Shown one piece after another: positions 7,199-14,893 of a DNA stretch of 52,812 nucleotides. Source of the DNA: an uncultured bacterium (GTDB lineage: Bacteria > Bacillota > Clostridia > Lachnospirales > Lachnospiraceae). The notes beneath the pieces were generated by a model. That model was not told the DNA's origin. It ran no database searches and saw nothing but the letters and a program-made list of their open reading frames with translations. How positions within the stretch are numbered: position 1 is the stretch's first letter; each line of letters begins with the position of its first letter. The stretch is from contig CAJMSZ010000015.1 in the NCBI GenBank assembly GCA_905216215.1, positions 1-52,812 on the forward strand, in the 5' to 3' direction. Made by a program: the position numbers and the translations under genes.

Positions 7199-8189
7199 CG
7201 TCCGGTACCGCTCCTCCTACTGACTGTGCATCCTGCTGGAACAGAACTTCCAGATAACCGCCCAGTTTATTTTTCATATCGGTTCCCGCAATATAGGTCA
7301 AATTGCAATAAGGAATTGCCTTTTTAGCAATAGCAGCTTTAATAATATCGTATTTTTCAACACTGGCTGACATTTCTTCCACATTTGCATTCACATAATC
7401 AATGGAATTTTCCAAATCTGTCATAAATTTCTGAATCTGGTCTCCATGTTCTTCCAGATAATCTTTCCGAACAACCGTAACACCTGTCACTAAATCAGAA
7501 TCCTTTGTCACGCGGTTCCACTCCTCTGTAAGACTCATAAGAATATTCAGTCCTTCAATCTGGCTTTGTGCTACGGTAACAAATGGCTGCGGCAGCACAC
7601 CCACTGCCTCTGTATCGCTCTGAAGGGCAGCCACCACTTCCGTGGCTTCCGACTTATATTCAATATTAAAATCCTCTGGTGTCATACCATTCTGCTCAAG
7701 CAGGTAATTCAATGCATACTCCGGAGTCGTTCCCTTTCCTGTTGTATAAATCGTTGCACCCTTTAATTCTTCAAAGGATGCAGATTCCCGATTCGCGCCA
7801 ACCATATAAAGCACACCGAGTGTATTGATGTTTAATACTTCGATATTGCCATTCGTCTTTGCATATAAAACAGCTGCAAGATTTGCAGGAATATTTGCCA
7901 CGTCCACATCACCCGAAATTAAAAGCGGGCTGACTTCTGCTGCTGATGCATAAATGGTAACGTCATATTGCCCATTTTCTTCTGCATCATCCATTAATTT
8001 TACCATACCAATTGAGGTGGGTCCTTTCAGAGAAGCAATCTTGATTGGTTCTTTCTCCTCTTCCTGTTCTGTTTCTGTCTGTTTGTCTGAGTCTGTCTCT
8101 TTCACATCGTCTGTATTTTTAGACCCACATCCGACAAAGAGCATTGCACAAGCAGTTGCTGCCGCAATCCACACTTTCCACTTTTTCAT
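7173..8189 (-). CDS. ABC transporter substrate-binding lipoprotein, NitT/TauT type
   Basis: 338 residues. A signal peptide ends in the lipobox LFVGCGS (Cys21), followed by an acidic, low-complexity linker (about residues 24-50) and a type 2 periplasmic-binding fold (IKIASLKGPTSIGMVKLM and onward) resembling SsuA/ThiY-like proteins. It would be lipid-anchored outside the cell and deliver an unknown ligand to the permease. The ATG at 8189 is chosen because GAGGTGA lies eight bases upstream; a GTG four codons earlier overlaps that site. It is the first gene of the importer-hydrogenase unit. An extended -10 (TGG TAAAAT, near 8223-8231) about 35 bases upstream is a possible promoter, with no good -35. 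Confidence 0.85.
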   Translation of the reverse strand: MKKWKVWIAAATACAMLFVGCGSKNTDDVKETDSDKQTETEQEEEKEPIKIASLKGPTSIGMVKLMDDAEENGQYDVTIYASAAEVSPLLISGDVDVANIPANLAAVLYAKTNGNIEVLNINTLGVLYMVGANRESASFEELKGATIYTTGKGTTPEYALNYLLEQNGMTPEDFNIEYKSEATEVVAALQSDTEAVGVLPQPFVTVAQSQIEGLNILMSLTEEWNRVTKDSDLVTGVTVVRKDYLEEHGDQIQKFMTDLENSIDYVNANVEEMSASVEKYDIIKAAIAKKAIPYCNLTYIAGTDMKNKLGGYLEVLFQQDAQSVGGAVPDDDFYYQAK

Positions 8190-8357
8190 ATCTTCCTTCA
8201 CCTCTGTTCATAATTCGTCTATATTTTACCATAAGTGCTTTAAATTGAGAAGTATTTTTCAATAAAATATACAAAACCCACGAAAAATCATCCTTTAAAT
8301 TGGATATTTTTTATCTGTATCCCGTGCATTTGCCTCGTATGTCCTGCAATGATAAAA

Positions 8358-8381
8358 GAGACATAACCTTCGTTACGTCTC
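8358..8381 (-). terminator. Terminator of the rubrerythrin unit
   Basis: On the minus strand GAGACGTAAC pairs with GTTATGTCTC (one G-U) around GAAG, followed by TTTTATC, 21 bases past the stop of the fusion gene. Confidence 0.75.
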
Positions 8382-8402
8382 TCGTTACTTTTAATTATTT
8401 TA

Positions 8403-9569
8403 TTAATAATTTTCTTCACGGACTTCAAAATAACTCTGTCCTACTTTACATACTTCACAGTACTCCGGCGCTTTCTCGCCTACAACAATGTGTCCGCAAT
8501 TTCTGCATTCCCACATCTTAACACTGCATTTTTCAAATACTTGCTGCATTTCCAGATTGTGGAGCAGTGCACGGTATCTTTCTTCGTGCGCTTTTTCAAT
8601 AGCACCAACACCTCTGAACTGAGCTGCCAACTCCGGAAAGCCTTCTTCTTCCGCATCCTTTGCCATCCGTTCGTACATATCGGTCCATTCTGCATTTTCA
8701 CCCTCTGCAGCATGAAGCAGGTTTTCTGCTGTATCACCAAGCTCCCCTAAGGCCTTAAACCAAAGTTTTGCATGTTCTTTTTCATTATCTGCTGTTTTCA
8801 GGAATAAATCCGCAATTTGTTCAAAGCCTTCTTTTTTAGCCTTGGAGGCAAAATAAGTATACTTATTTCTCGCCTGTGATTCTCCTGCAAATGCTTCCCA
8901 CAGATTCTTCTCTGTCTTGGTGCCTGCATATTTATTTCCGGCCACTGCCGGCTCTGCAACTACTTTTTCAAAATCGGATGCCGGATGCTTACACAGTGGG
9001 CAGATGAAATCTTCCGGTAATTCTTCCCCTTCATATTCATAGCCACAAATCGTACATCGCCAGATAGTCTTTCCGTTCTTCTGTGTCTTTTCCGGTTTTG
9101 GTTTGATATTTTCCATATAATAGGTATAAGTAGCAGATGGGTCTTCTGATAACACTTTCATATCTGTCACACGTCCAATAAAAAGCGTGTGTGTATCCAG
9201 TTCTTCTACTTTTTCTACTTCCGCACTGATATAAGCGTTTGTACCTTTTGTAATGTAAGGAATCTTATTTTCACCTTCTTTGTAATCCTTAAAATCAGCA
9301 AACTTGTCTACTTCTTTTCCGGTCACAAATCCAAAATGGCGGAACAAATCAAAGGTCGCATTCTCACTGATAATAGATACGGTAAACTTTCCGCTTTCCT
9401 TAATCATATCATGTGTATAATTTGCCTTGTTCACTGCAATGCTGATACGGTTCGGCTCAGATGTTACCTGAGCTGCAGTATTGATAATGCAGCCATTTTG
9501 TTTGCCATTTAATTCTGTAGTAAGTACAAACAGACCATAAGTCAGATTATGCATTGCTTTCTTATCCAT
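8403..9569 (-). CDS. Flavin reductase-rubredoxin-rubrerythrin fusion protein
   Basis: 388 residues joining four modules. Residues 1-155 form a flavin reductase-like FMN domain. Residues 168-200 are a rubredoxin (Cys172, 175, 190, 193). Residues 212-345 are a rubrerythrin four-helix di-iron domain with its glutamate and histidine ligands (EAFAGESQAR, EKEHAKLW, EKAHEER). Residues 350-388 are a second rubredoxin-like knuckle (Cys355, 358, 371, 374). Flavin, rubredoxin and di-iron site in one chain could carry electrons from NAD(P)H to peroxide without diffusing partners, as an oxygen and peroxide defence. Moorella Hrb fuses only the first two modules. The gene follows the stand-alone rubrerythrin gene by 51 bases and its rubrerythrin part is a close paralogue of that protein. 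Start: ATG after GAAGGAAGG. Confidence 0.9.
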   Translation of the reverse strand: MDKKAMHNLTYGLFVLTTELNGKQNGCIINTAAQVTSEPNRISIAVNKANYTHDMIKESGKFTVSIISENATFDLFRHFGFVTGKEVDKFADFKDYKEGENKIPYITKGTNAYISAEVEKVEELDTHTLFIGRVTDMKVLSEDPSATYTYYMENIKPKPEKTQKNGKTIWRCTICGYEYEGEELPEDFICPLCKHPASDFEKVVAEPAVAGNKYAGTKTEKNLWEAFAGESQARNKYTYFASKAKKEGFEQIADLFLKTADNEKEHAKLWFKALGELGDTAENLLHAAEGENAEWTDMYERMAKDAEEEGFPELAAQFRGVGAIEKAHEERYRALLHNLEMQQVFEKCSVKMWECRNCGHIVVGEKAPEYCEVCKVGQSYFEVREENY

Positions 9570-9620
9570 TTCACAATACCTTCCTTCTCTGCAAGTCTCA
9601 TTGAAATAAGAACTTTAATC

Positions 9621-10274
9621 TTAGTAGTTTTCTTTTCTTACTTCGAAGTAGCTCTGTGGATGATTACATACCGGACATACTTCCGGTGCACTTGTTCCGA
9701 TTACAAGATGTCCGCAGTTACGGCATTCCCAGACCATAACACCAGCTTTTTCAAATACCTGTTTTGTTTCAATGTTATTAAGAAGTGCACGGTATCTTTC
9801 TTCATGATGCTTTTCAATAGCTCCTACGCCTCTGAACTGTGCAGCAAGTTCCGGAAATCCTTCTTCTTCGGCTTCTTTTGCCATTCTTTCATACATATCT
9901 GTCCATTCTGCGTTTTCACCTTCTGCAGCATGAAGCAGGTTTTCTTCTGTACTTCCAAGTTCTCCCAATGCCTTGAACCAGAGTTTTGCATGTTCCTTTT
10001 CATTTTCAGCTGTTTTTAAGAATAAATCTGCAATCTGCTCATATCCGTTTTTCTTTGCCACAGATGCAAAATAAGTATACTTATTTCTTGCCTGAGATTC
10101 CCCTGCAAATGCTTCCCAAAGATTCTTTTCTGTCTTTGTTCCCGCATATTTGTTTCTTGGATTTTCTACTACTTCTTTAAACTTATCTGCCGGCTGATGG
10201 CATAATGGACATTCTGCCGGTGCTTCTTCTCCTTCATAAACATAACCACATACCGTACAAACAAATTTCTTCAT
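9621..10274 (-). CDS. rbr: Rubrerythrin with terminal rubredoxin-like domains
   Basis: 217 residues: an N-terminal rubredoxin-like knuckle (Cys6, 9, 22, 25), the four-helix di-iron domain (EAFAGESQARNKY, ENEKEHAKLW, EKHHEERYR) and a C-terminal knuckle (WECRNCGH, CPVC). It reduces hydrogen peroxide in anaerobes using rubredoxin or NADH-derived electrons. The start at 10274 begins MKKFVCTVCG and has AGGAG nine bases upstream; an in-frame ATG ten codons earlier has none. From NKYAGTKTEKNLWEAF onward it is nearly the same as the last third of the next gene, so one arose by duplication of the other. Confidence 0.93.
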   Translation of the reverse strand: MKKFVCTVCGYVYEGEEAPAECPLCHQPADKFKEVVENPRNKYAGTKTEKNLWEAFAGESQARNKYTYFASVAKKNGYEQIADLFLKTAENEKEHAKLWFKALGELGSTEENLLHAAEGENAEWTDMYERMAKEAEEEGFPELAAQFRGVGAIEKHHEERYRALLNNIETKQVFEKAGVMVWECRNCGHLVIGTSAPEVCPVCNHPQSYFEVRKENY

Positions 10275-10307
10275 AATTCTGTTCTCCTTTTCTTTCCCAT
10301 TCAATAT

Positions 10308-10322
10308 TAGTAATAATTCTTA
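10308..10322. promoter_or_regulatory. Weak PerR-like box
   Basis: TAGTAAT-A-ATTCTTA matches 10 of 14 positions of the PerR consensus half-sites. It lies just downstream of the -10 of the rubrerythrin promoter, where a repressor would act. PerR control of rubrerythrins is known in Clostridium. The match is imperfect and the region is AT-rich. Confidence 0.25.
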
Positions 10323-10326
10323 TTTT

Positions 10327-10354
10327 ATTATAACACATAATTTCTATTTTGCAA
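10327..10354 (-). promoter_or_regulatory. Promoter of the rubrerythrin unit
   Basis: Minus-strand TTGCAA (10349-10354), 16-base spacer and TATAAT (10327-10332) with an extended TG motif. Confidence 0.6.
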
Positions 10355-10426
10355 CGATTACCTACTCTGAATTTATGATACCATTTATCAGAAAAGTAAA
10401 TAAACCAGACGGAAATATTGGCTTTT

Positions 10427-10452
10427 TTACAATACCTTTCTGTTTATTGTAA
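10427..10452. promoter_or_regulatory. Inverted repeat upstream of the structured leader
   Basis: TTACAATA and TATTGTAA, a perfect 8-bp inverted repeat around ten bases. Its right arm overlaps the possible -35 of the leader promoter. It could be an operator; no known regulator consensus is recognised. Confidence 0.35.
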
Positions 10453-10475
10453 TAATTATTAATACATGTTAATTT
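10447..10475 (+). promoter_or_regulatory. Possible promoter of the leader and double-cubane genes
   Basis: TTGTAA (10447-10452), 17 bases, TAATTT (10470-10475) with TGT before the -10. The predicted start near 10482 lies just before the first long hairpin. Confidence 0.4.
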
Positions 10476-10488
10476 ATATATGATGTCA

Positions 10489-10824
10489 GGGTTTCAAAGT
10501 CTAAAACCACATGAGCTTGCTCATAAGTGGTTGACAGACCTTGAAACCCGCCCCGATATGAGCATAAAAGTGGGATGTTAATCCCACGATATGCGAATAT
10601 TGGCCAGGATTGTGAAAGTGCGTAGCACGGAACAATCCGTTGACATCATAGTTTGGAGCTTTTGTTCTTGATGTCGACTCAATTATCAGTCAGGATTGTG
10701 AAAGTGTGTAGCGCGGAACAATCCGTTGACATCATAGTTTGGAGCTTTTGTTCTTGATGTCGACTCATCTGTCAGTCAGAATTGTGAAAGTGCGTAGCAC
10801 GGAACAATCCGTTGACATCATAAT
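10489..10824 (+). ncRNA. Highly structured leader RNA, class not recognised
   Basis: A run of hairpins fills this gene-free stretch before the double-cubane genes. (a) 10489-10549 is one long stem-loop: GGGTTTCAA-A-GTCT pairs with AGAC-C-TTGAAACCC, AACCAC with GTGGTT, and ATGAGC with GCTCAT at the tip. (b) 10570-10587: GTGGGAT and ATCCCAC around GTTA. (c) Three copies of a stem GGATTGT/ACAATCC enclosing GTGC/GCAC, two of them followed by a stem GTTGACATCA/TGATGTCGAC. In copy 2 the inner stem is GTGT/GCGC, so both substitutions keep pairing through G-U. No stem is followed by a T run, so it does not look like a simple terminator. It matches no riboswitch class I know. A transcribed leader is an inference from the promoter-like bases at 10447-10475. 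Confidence 0.55.
10605..10824 (+). repeat. 86-bp tandem repeat, about 2.6 copies
   Basis: Units begin at 10605, 10691 and 10777, exactly 86 bases apart, each with CAGGATTGTGAAAGTG or a near copy. Copy 3 ends at about 10824, half way through, and has one change (CAGAATTG) that weakens its first stem. Copies 1 and 2 differ at a few positions, including GTGCGTAGCAC versus GTGTGTAGCGC. There are no spacers, so this is not a CRISPR array. Confidence 0.9.
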
Positions 10825-10885
10825 CAGAGGTTCTAAAACCAATAAAATACTTATGAAAGATAAAAATATACCAGGAGGAAAAATT

Positions 10886-12076
10886 ATGTCCACTTCATTA
10901 CCTGAACATTTTGAAGATTTTGCAGAAGCAAGACGCGAGGGGTTTTTAAGAGTAAAAGAACTGAAAGACCAAGGAAAAAATATCTGTGGCATGTTCTGCC
11001 AGTATACCCCTGCGGAAATCATCCGCGCTGCCGGTCTGTATCAGGTGGGTCTCTGCGGCAGAAGCCAGGAGCCAATCAAAACAGCCGAAACCAGACTTCC
11101 AGCTAACCTATGTCCATTGATTAAAGCAAGCTTTGGTCATGTCATGGAAGAAAGCTGTCCTTATGCTTTCTTTTCTGATATTGTTGTCGGAGAAACAACT
11201 TGTGACGGGAAAAAGAAAATGTACGAGCTTCTTGGTGAATTAAAACCAATGCAGGTTATCCATTTGCCGAATGTACCGGATTACGAACGCTCCCTCGATA
11301 TGTGGGTGTCTGAAATCCGTGCTTTCAAAAAAGGGCTGGAAGAAAAGTTTAACCTCGAAATTACAGATGAAATGATAGAGGATTCCATTAAATGGTGTAA
11401 TAAGGAACGCGCCCAGCATGCACATTTATACGAACTTGGCCGTTATAACCCGCCTGCCATTACCGGGAAAGGTATGAACGATGTGTCTGACGGACTCCAG
11501 TTCATGTTTAACGAGAAAGAAAAATATAATAAGATTCAGGAAATCATTGAACAATGTGAGGAAAACTGGAAAAACGGTATTTACCCGGTAGAGCCGGATC
11601 CATACCGTCCACGTTTGATTGTATCCGGAGGTGGTTACGCAGGCACAAGTCAGAAAACTATCGATGTGATTGAAGAACTTGGCGGCTCCATTGTCTGTTA
11701 TGAAGGCTGCTGCGGCATTTCTTCTCTCAGACGTGCCGTCTCAGAAGACCAAACCCGTGATCCTTTAGTTCGTATTGCGGAAAAATATCTGGATGTGCCT
11801 TGCGCTGTTGTCTCTCCAAATACCAGACGTATGGAACAGGTTGCCGATACCATTGATGAGTGGAACGCAGACGGATATATCAGTATTACCCTTCACTCCT
11901 GTAACCCGTTTGCAGTAGAAACAGAAAACCTCAGACGTGTCTGTGAATCCAAGGGAATCCCGCTCTTACATATTGAAACAGACTTTTCACCAAGTGACGA
12001 AGGACAGATTCGCACCCGTGTAGAGGCATTTTTAGAGATGATTCGTATGCAAAAGGAGGCCAAAGCCCATGAATAA
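10886..12076 (+). CDS. 2-hydroxyacyl-CoA dehydratase family protein (double-cubane type), subunit 1
   Basis: 396 residues of the HgdB/BcrC/double-cubane-cluster family. Cysteines recur in conserved settings: NLCPLIKASFG, GETTCDGKKKMYELL, VCYEGCCGISS and LHSCNPFAVE. These proteins are anaerobic reductases that receive low-potential electrons from an ATP-driven activator; double-cubane proteins carry an [8Fe-9S] cluster and reduce small molecules such as acetylene in vitro. The physiological substrate is unknown. The ATG at 10886 has CAGGAGGA nine bases upstream; the longer open frame through the repeats is not coding. It overlaps the next gene by eight bases. No HgdC-type activator gene is in the window, so it must come from elsewhere. 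The ~400-base structured leader suggests control after transcription starts. Confidence 0.85.
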   Translation: MSTSLPEHFEDFAEARREGFLRVKELKDQGKNICGMFCQYTPAEIIRAAGLYQVGLCGRSQEPIKTAETRLPANLCPLIKASFGHVMEESCPYAFFSDIVVGETTCDGKKKMYELLGELKPMQVIHLPNVPDYERSLDMWVSEIRAFKKGLEEKFNLEITDEMIEDSIKWCNKERAQHAHLYELGRYNPPAITGKGMNDVSDGLQFMFNEKEKYNKIQEIIEQCEENWKNGIYPVEPDPYRPRLIVSGGGYAGTSQKTIDVIEELGGSIVCYEGCCGISSLRRAVSEDQTRDPLVRIAEKYLDVPCAVVSPNTRRMEQVADTIDEWNADGYISITLHSCNPFAVETENLRRVCESKGIPLLHIETDFSPSDEGQIRTRVEAFLEMIRMQKEAKAHE

Positions 12077-13160
12077 AAAAGATTTACAGGCACTCATTGA
12101 TTCCTGTCATGCAAACGGCAAAAAAGTAGCCATTTCCTTCTGTTCCCATGTTCCTCAGGAAATTTTGGAAGCTGCCGGATTCATCCCTTTACGTGTTCCT
12201 TATGTGCGTGATGTCTCTGATTCTGCATCTAAGATTCTCATTCGGAATCTTTGTCCTGTTGTAAAGAACTGCTGTGACATCTGTGAAGATGAGGCTTTAA
12301 GAGATGCTGACCTGATCATTGCAGAAACCTCCTGTGATGGAAAGAAAAAAATGTATGAACTAATTTCCCGTCAGGACCGGGTTTACTATTATCAAGTAGC
12401 CCAGGGTGCAGATCGGGATTATGTAAATCCACTCATATACTCAGAATGCAAACATCTCACAAGGAGTTTAGCAAAAAGATTGGGGACACCCGTCACGGAT
12501 GATGCCATTCGTGCAGCCGGTGCCCTCTATAATGCCGAGAGAGAAAGCATCATAGACCTTATGGAAATTCAACGTCAGACTCCTCCTGCTGCCTGGGGCA
12601 AGGACATTTTCCGTGCCTTAGAAGCTAACCGGGCACTTTCTGATGTAAAGGAGCGGACGGATGCCAACCAGAAAACAAGAGCACAGCTTGTATCAAAAGA
12701 TTCGCCAGTTCCTAAATTTGCGAAACGTATCCTCGTAACCGGGTGTCCCTTAAGTGGTGTCCATGATAAAATCCTGGAAGCCATCGAAGAAAATGGTGGT
12801 GTAGTTGTCTGTTTTGAGAACTGTGAGGTGATGAAAGCTGCTGTACGTCATTTTGATACAAAAAAAGATGATGTTTATGCAGCCCTTGCAGACTGTTATC
12901 AAAATACCGCCTGCGCAATTATGTCTCCAAACAATCTGCGCTTTGAGCTGCTTGCCAAACTGGTTCAGGAATACAAAGTAGACGGTATTCTGGATATTAC
13001 CTTGCAGACTTGTCATCCATATACCGTAGAGCGCGACAAGATGGTTCGCTTCTGTGAAGATACTTTGGGCATTCCTTACATGGCAGTAGAAGCAGATGCA
13101 GGTGAATCTGACAAAGGCCAGCTTACCACAAGAATCACCGCATTTATCGAAATGCTGTAA
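12069..13160 (+). CDS. 2-hydroxyacyl-CoA dehydratase family protein (double-cubane type), subunit 2
   Basis: 363 residues, same family and clearly related to the preceding protein: both have ETSCDGKKKMYEL or a close form, a GCPLSG/GGGYAG turn before an IEENGG helix, and LQTCHPYTVE near the end. Cysteines at SFCSHVP, NLCPVVKNCCDIC, VTGCPLSG and CFENCE could hold the cluster. The two proteins probably form a heterodimer. The ATG sits in the last bases of gene 1 after AAAGGAGG. A terminator follows at once, so the unit is bicistronic. Confidence 0.85.
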   Translation: MNKKDLQALIDSCHANGKKVAISFCSHVPQEILEAAGFIPLRVPYVRDVSDSASKILIRNLCPVVKNCCDICEDEALRDADLIIAETSCDGKKKMYELISRQDRVYYYQVAQGADRDYVNPLIYSECKHLTRSLAKRLGTPVTDDAIRAAGALYNAERESIIDLMEIQRQTPPAAWGKDIFRALEANRALSDVKERTDANQKTRAQLVSKDSPVPKFAKRILVTGCPLSGVHDKILEAIEENGGVVVCFENCEVMKAAVRHFDTKKDDVYAALADCYQNTACAIMSPNNLRFELLAKLVQEYKVDGILDITLQTCHPYTVERDKMVRFCEDTLGIPYMAVEADAGESDKGQLTTRITAFIEML

Positions 13161-13167
13161 ATTTTTT

Positions 13168-13206
13168 AAAATCAAGTCCCCTTTCCATGGGACTTGATTT
13201 TTTTGT
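13168..13206 (+). terminator. Terminator of the double-cubane unit
   Basis: AAATCAAGTCCC pairs perfectly with GGGACTTGATTT around eight bases, followed by a T run. Confidence 0.9.
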
Positions 13207-13225
13207 ATTTCTTTCATTTTTTTTG

Positions 13226-13254
13226 TTGACTTTAGTGTGGTAAATTGCTAATAT
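13226..13254 (+). promoter_or_regulatory. Promoter of the amino acid importer
   Basis: TTGACT (13226-13231), 17 bases, TAATAT (13249-13254), about 55 bases before the lipoprotein ATG. Confidence 0.75.
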
Positions 13255-13309
13255 GGTAGCATAGTAAAACAGTTGAATGAAGAGACAGGAAAAGAAAGGA
13301 ATAAAGATT

Positions 13310-14122
13310 ATGAAAAAGTTTACAGCATTTACACTCAGCCTTGTAATGGCATTCTCACTTGCAGCCTGTGGAAGTTCTTCCACTTCCAATGACAAAGCAG
13401 CCTCATCAGACCAGACCGACATGAAATATGTAAAAGAAAAAGGAACTCTGGTTGTAGGAATCACTGAATTTGAACCAATGGATTACAAAGACGCATCCGG
13501 TGAATGGATTGGATTTGACGCAGACATGGCAAAAGCCTTTGCAGAAAATCTCGGTGTGGATGTTGAATTTGTAGAAATTGACTGGGATAACAAAATCATA
13601 GAACTTGACAGCAAAACTATTGACTGTGTATGGAATGGTATGACTCTTTCCGATGAAGTGCTCAGTGGAATGGAATGCTCTAATGCTTATTGCAACAATG
13701 CACAGGTTGTCATTCTTCCACAAGATAAAGCAGATCAATATCCAGATATTAAGAGTCTGACTGACTTAAGCTTTGCAGTAGAGGCCGGAAGTGCCGGTGA
13801 AGCATCTGCGCAGGAAAACAATTTGGACTACACTGCATTAAAAGCCCAGTCTGATACACTAATGGAGGTTGCAGCCGGTACTTCTGATGCTGCTATTATC
13901 GATTCTCTTATGGCCGGAGCAATGGTGGGTAACGGGACAAGCTACGCAGACCTTACCTATACCTTAAAACTCAGCAGTGAAGAATATGGTGTTGGATTCC
14001 GTAAGGGTTCTGACCTTGCTTCTGCACTGAATGATTTCTTTGTAGAGAGTTATAAAGACGGTTCTCTTATGAAATGCGCAAACACCTATGGCGTTCAGGC
14101 TGCCATTATTGAACAGAAGTAA
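13310..14122 (+). CDS. Polar amino acid ABC transporter, substrate-binding lipoprotein
   Basis: 270 residues. The signal peptide ends in the lipobox SLAACGS (Cys20). The mature part is a type 2 binding fold of the polar amino acid family: KGTLVVGITEFEPMDYKD at the start, WIGFDADMAKAFAENLGV, and the DCVWNGMTL motif. It captures an amino acid outside the membrane; the exact ligand (cystine, glutamine, arginine and others) cannot be read. The start at 13310 is preceded by AAAGAAAGGA; an upstream in-frame ATG would add charged residues before the signal peptide. A stem-loop follows the stop. Confidence 0.9.
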   Translation: MKKFTAFTLSLVMAFSLAACGSSSTSNDKAASSDQTDMKYVKEKGTLVVGITEFEPMDYKDASGEWIGFDADMAKAFAENLGVDVEFVEIDWDNKIIELDSKTIDCVWNGMTLSDEVLSGMECSNAYCNNAQVVILPQDKADQYPDIKSLTDLSFAVEAGSAGEASAQENNLDYTALKAQSDTLMEVAAGTSDAAIIDSLMAGAMVGNGTSYADLTYTLKLSSEEYGVGFRKGSDLASALNDFFVESYKDGSLMKCANTYGVQAAIIEQK

Positions 14123-14128
14123 TTACTT

Positions 14129-14149
14129 TTCAGTGAAGTCTGCACTGAA
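14129..14149 (+). other. Intercistronic stem-loop after the binding-protein gene
   Basis: TTCAGTG and CACTGAA form a 7-bp stem around seven bases without a T run. Such hairpins commonly protect the binding-protein part of the message so that it outnumbers the permease. Confidence 0.4.
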
Positions 14150-14188
14150 TATCATACTCCTTAAATTAAAAGAAAGTGGGATTTACAT

Positions 14189-14875
14189 ATGGAACAAATA
14201 TTAAGCCAACTTCCAATTGTTCTAAAATCATTGAATATTGGATTTCTGCAAACTTTAAAATTATTTTTTGTCACTTTGATTGGTGCAATTCCTATCGGTC
14301 TGGTAATTGCTTTCGGTTCCATGTCCCGCTTTAAGCCTCTCAGCTATATAACGAAATTAATTGTCTGGATTATCAGAGGTACTCCTCTGATGATTCAGCT
14401 CTTGATTGTCTATTACTTTCCGGGTCTTGTACTGAAAAATCAGATATGGGGAGGTGGAGAATCGGGACGTTTTCTTGCTGCAGCTGCAGCATTTATTTTC
14501 AATTATGCCTGTTATTTTTCCGAAATTTACCGTGGTGGAATTCAAAGTGTTCCGAAGGGTCAGGAAGAGGCCGGACTGGTGCTTGGAATGACTCGGAGAC
14601 AGATTTTTTTCCGTATTACGCTCCTTCAGATGATTAAACGAATCATTCCTCCGATGTCCAACGAAATCATTACACTGGTAAAGGACACATCCCTTGCCCG
14701 AATTATTGCCCTTCAGGAAATCATCTGGGCCGGTCAGGCATTTATGAAAGGCTCTCAGGGTATTTCCGGTGTAATCTGGCCACTATTTTTTACTGCATTC
14801 TATTACTTAATTTTTACCGGAATCCTGACTGTACTTCTTGGCAGGCTGGAACGGAAACTGGATTATTTCCAATAA
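14189..14875 (+). CDS. Polar amino acid ABC transporter, permease
   Basis: 228 residues with about five membrane segments of the His/Glu/Gln/Arg/opine permease family. RGTPLMIQLLIVYY and the EAA loop (IQSVPKGQEEAGLVLGMTRR) are typical and conserved. It lies 66 bases after the lipoprotein gene and 18 before the ATPase gene. The Shine-Dalgarno site (AAGTGGGA) is modest. Confidence 0.92.
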   Translation: MEQILSQLPIVLKSLNIGFLQTLKLFFVTLIGAIPIGLVIAFGSMSRFKPLSYITKLIVWIIRGTPLMIQLLIVYYFPGLVLKNQIWGGGESGRFLAAAAAFIFNYACYFSEIYRGGIQSVPKGQEEAGLVLGMTRRQIFFRITLLQMIKRIIPPMSNEIITLVKDTSLARIIALQEIIWAGQAFMKGSQGISGVIWPLFFTAFYYLIFTGILTVLLGRLERKLDYFQ

Positions 14876-14893
14876 TCGGGGAGGTATGGCAAG

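Noticed and set aside
10605..10824. The 86-bp repeats as a CRISPR array
   Set aside because: Units are directly joined with no variable spacers, only 2.6 copies exist, and no cas gene is near.
10739..10885. N-terminal extension of the first double-cubane protein through the repeats
   Set aside because: The added residues come from the hairpin repeats, while the ATG at 10886 has a strong ribosome site and starts where the family starts.
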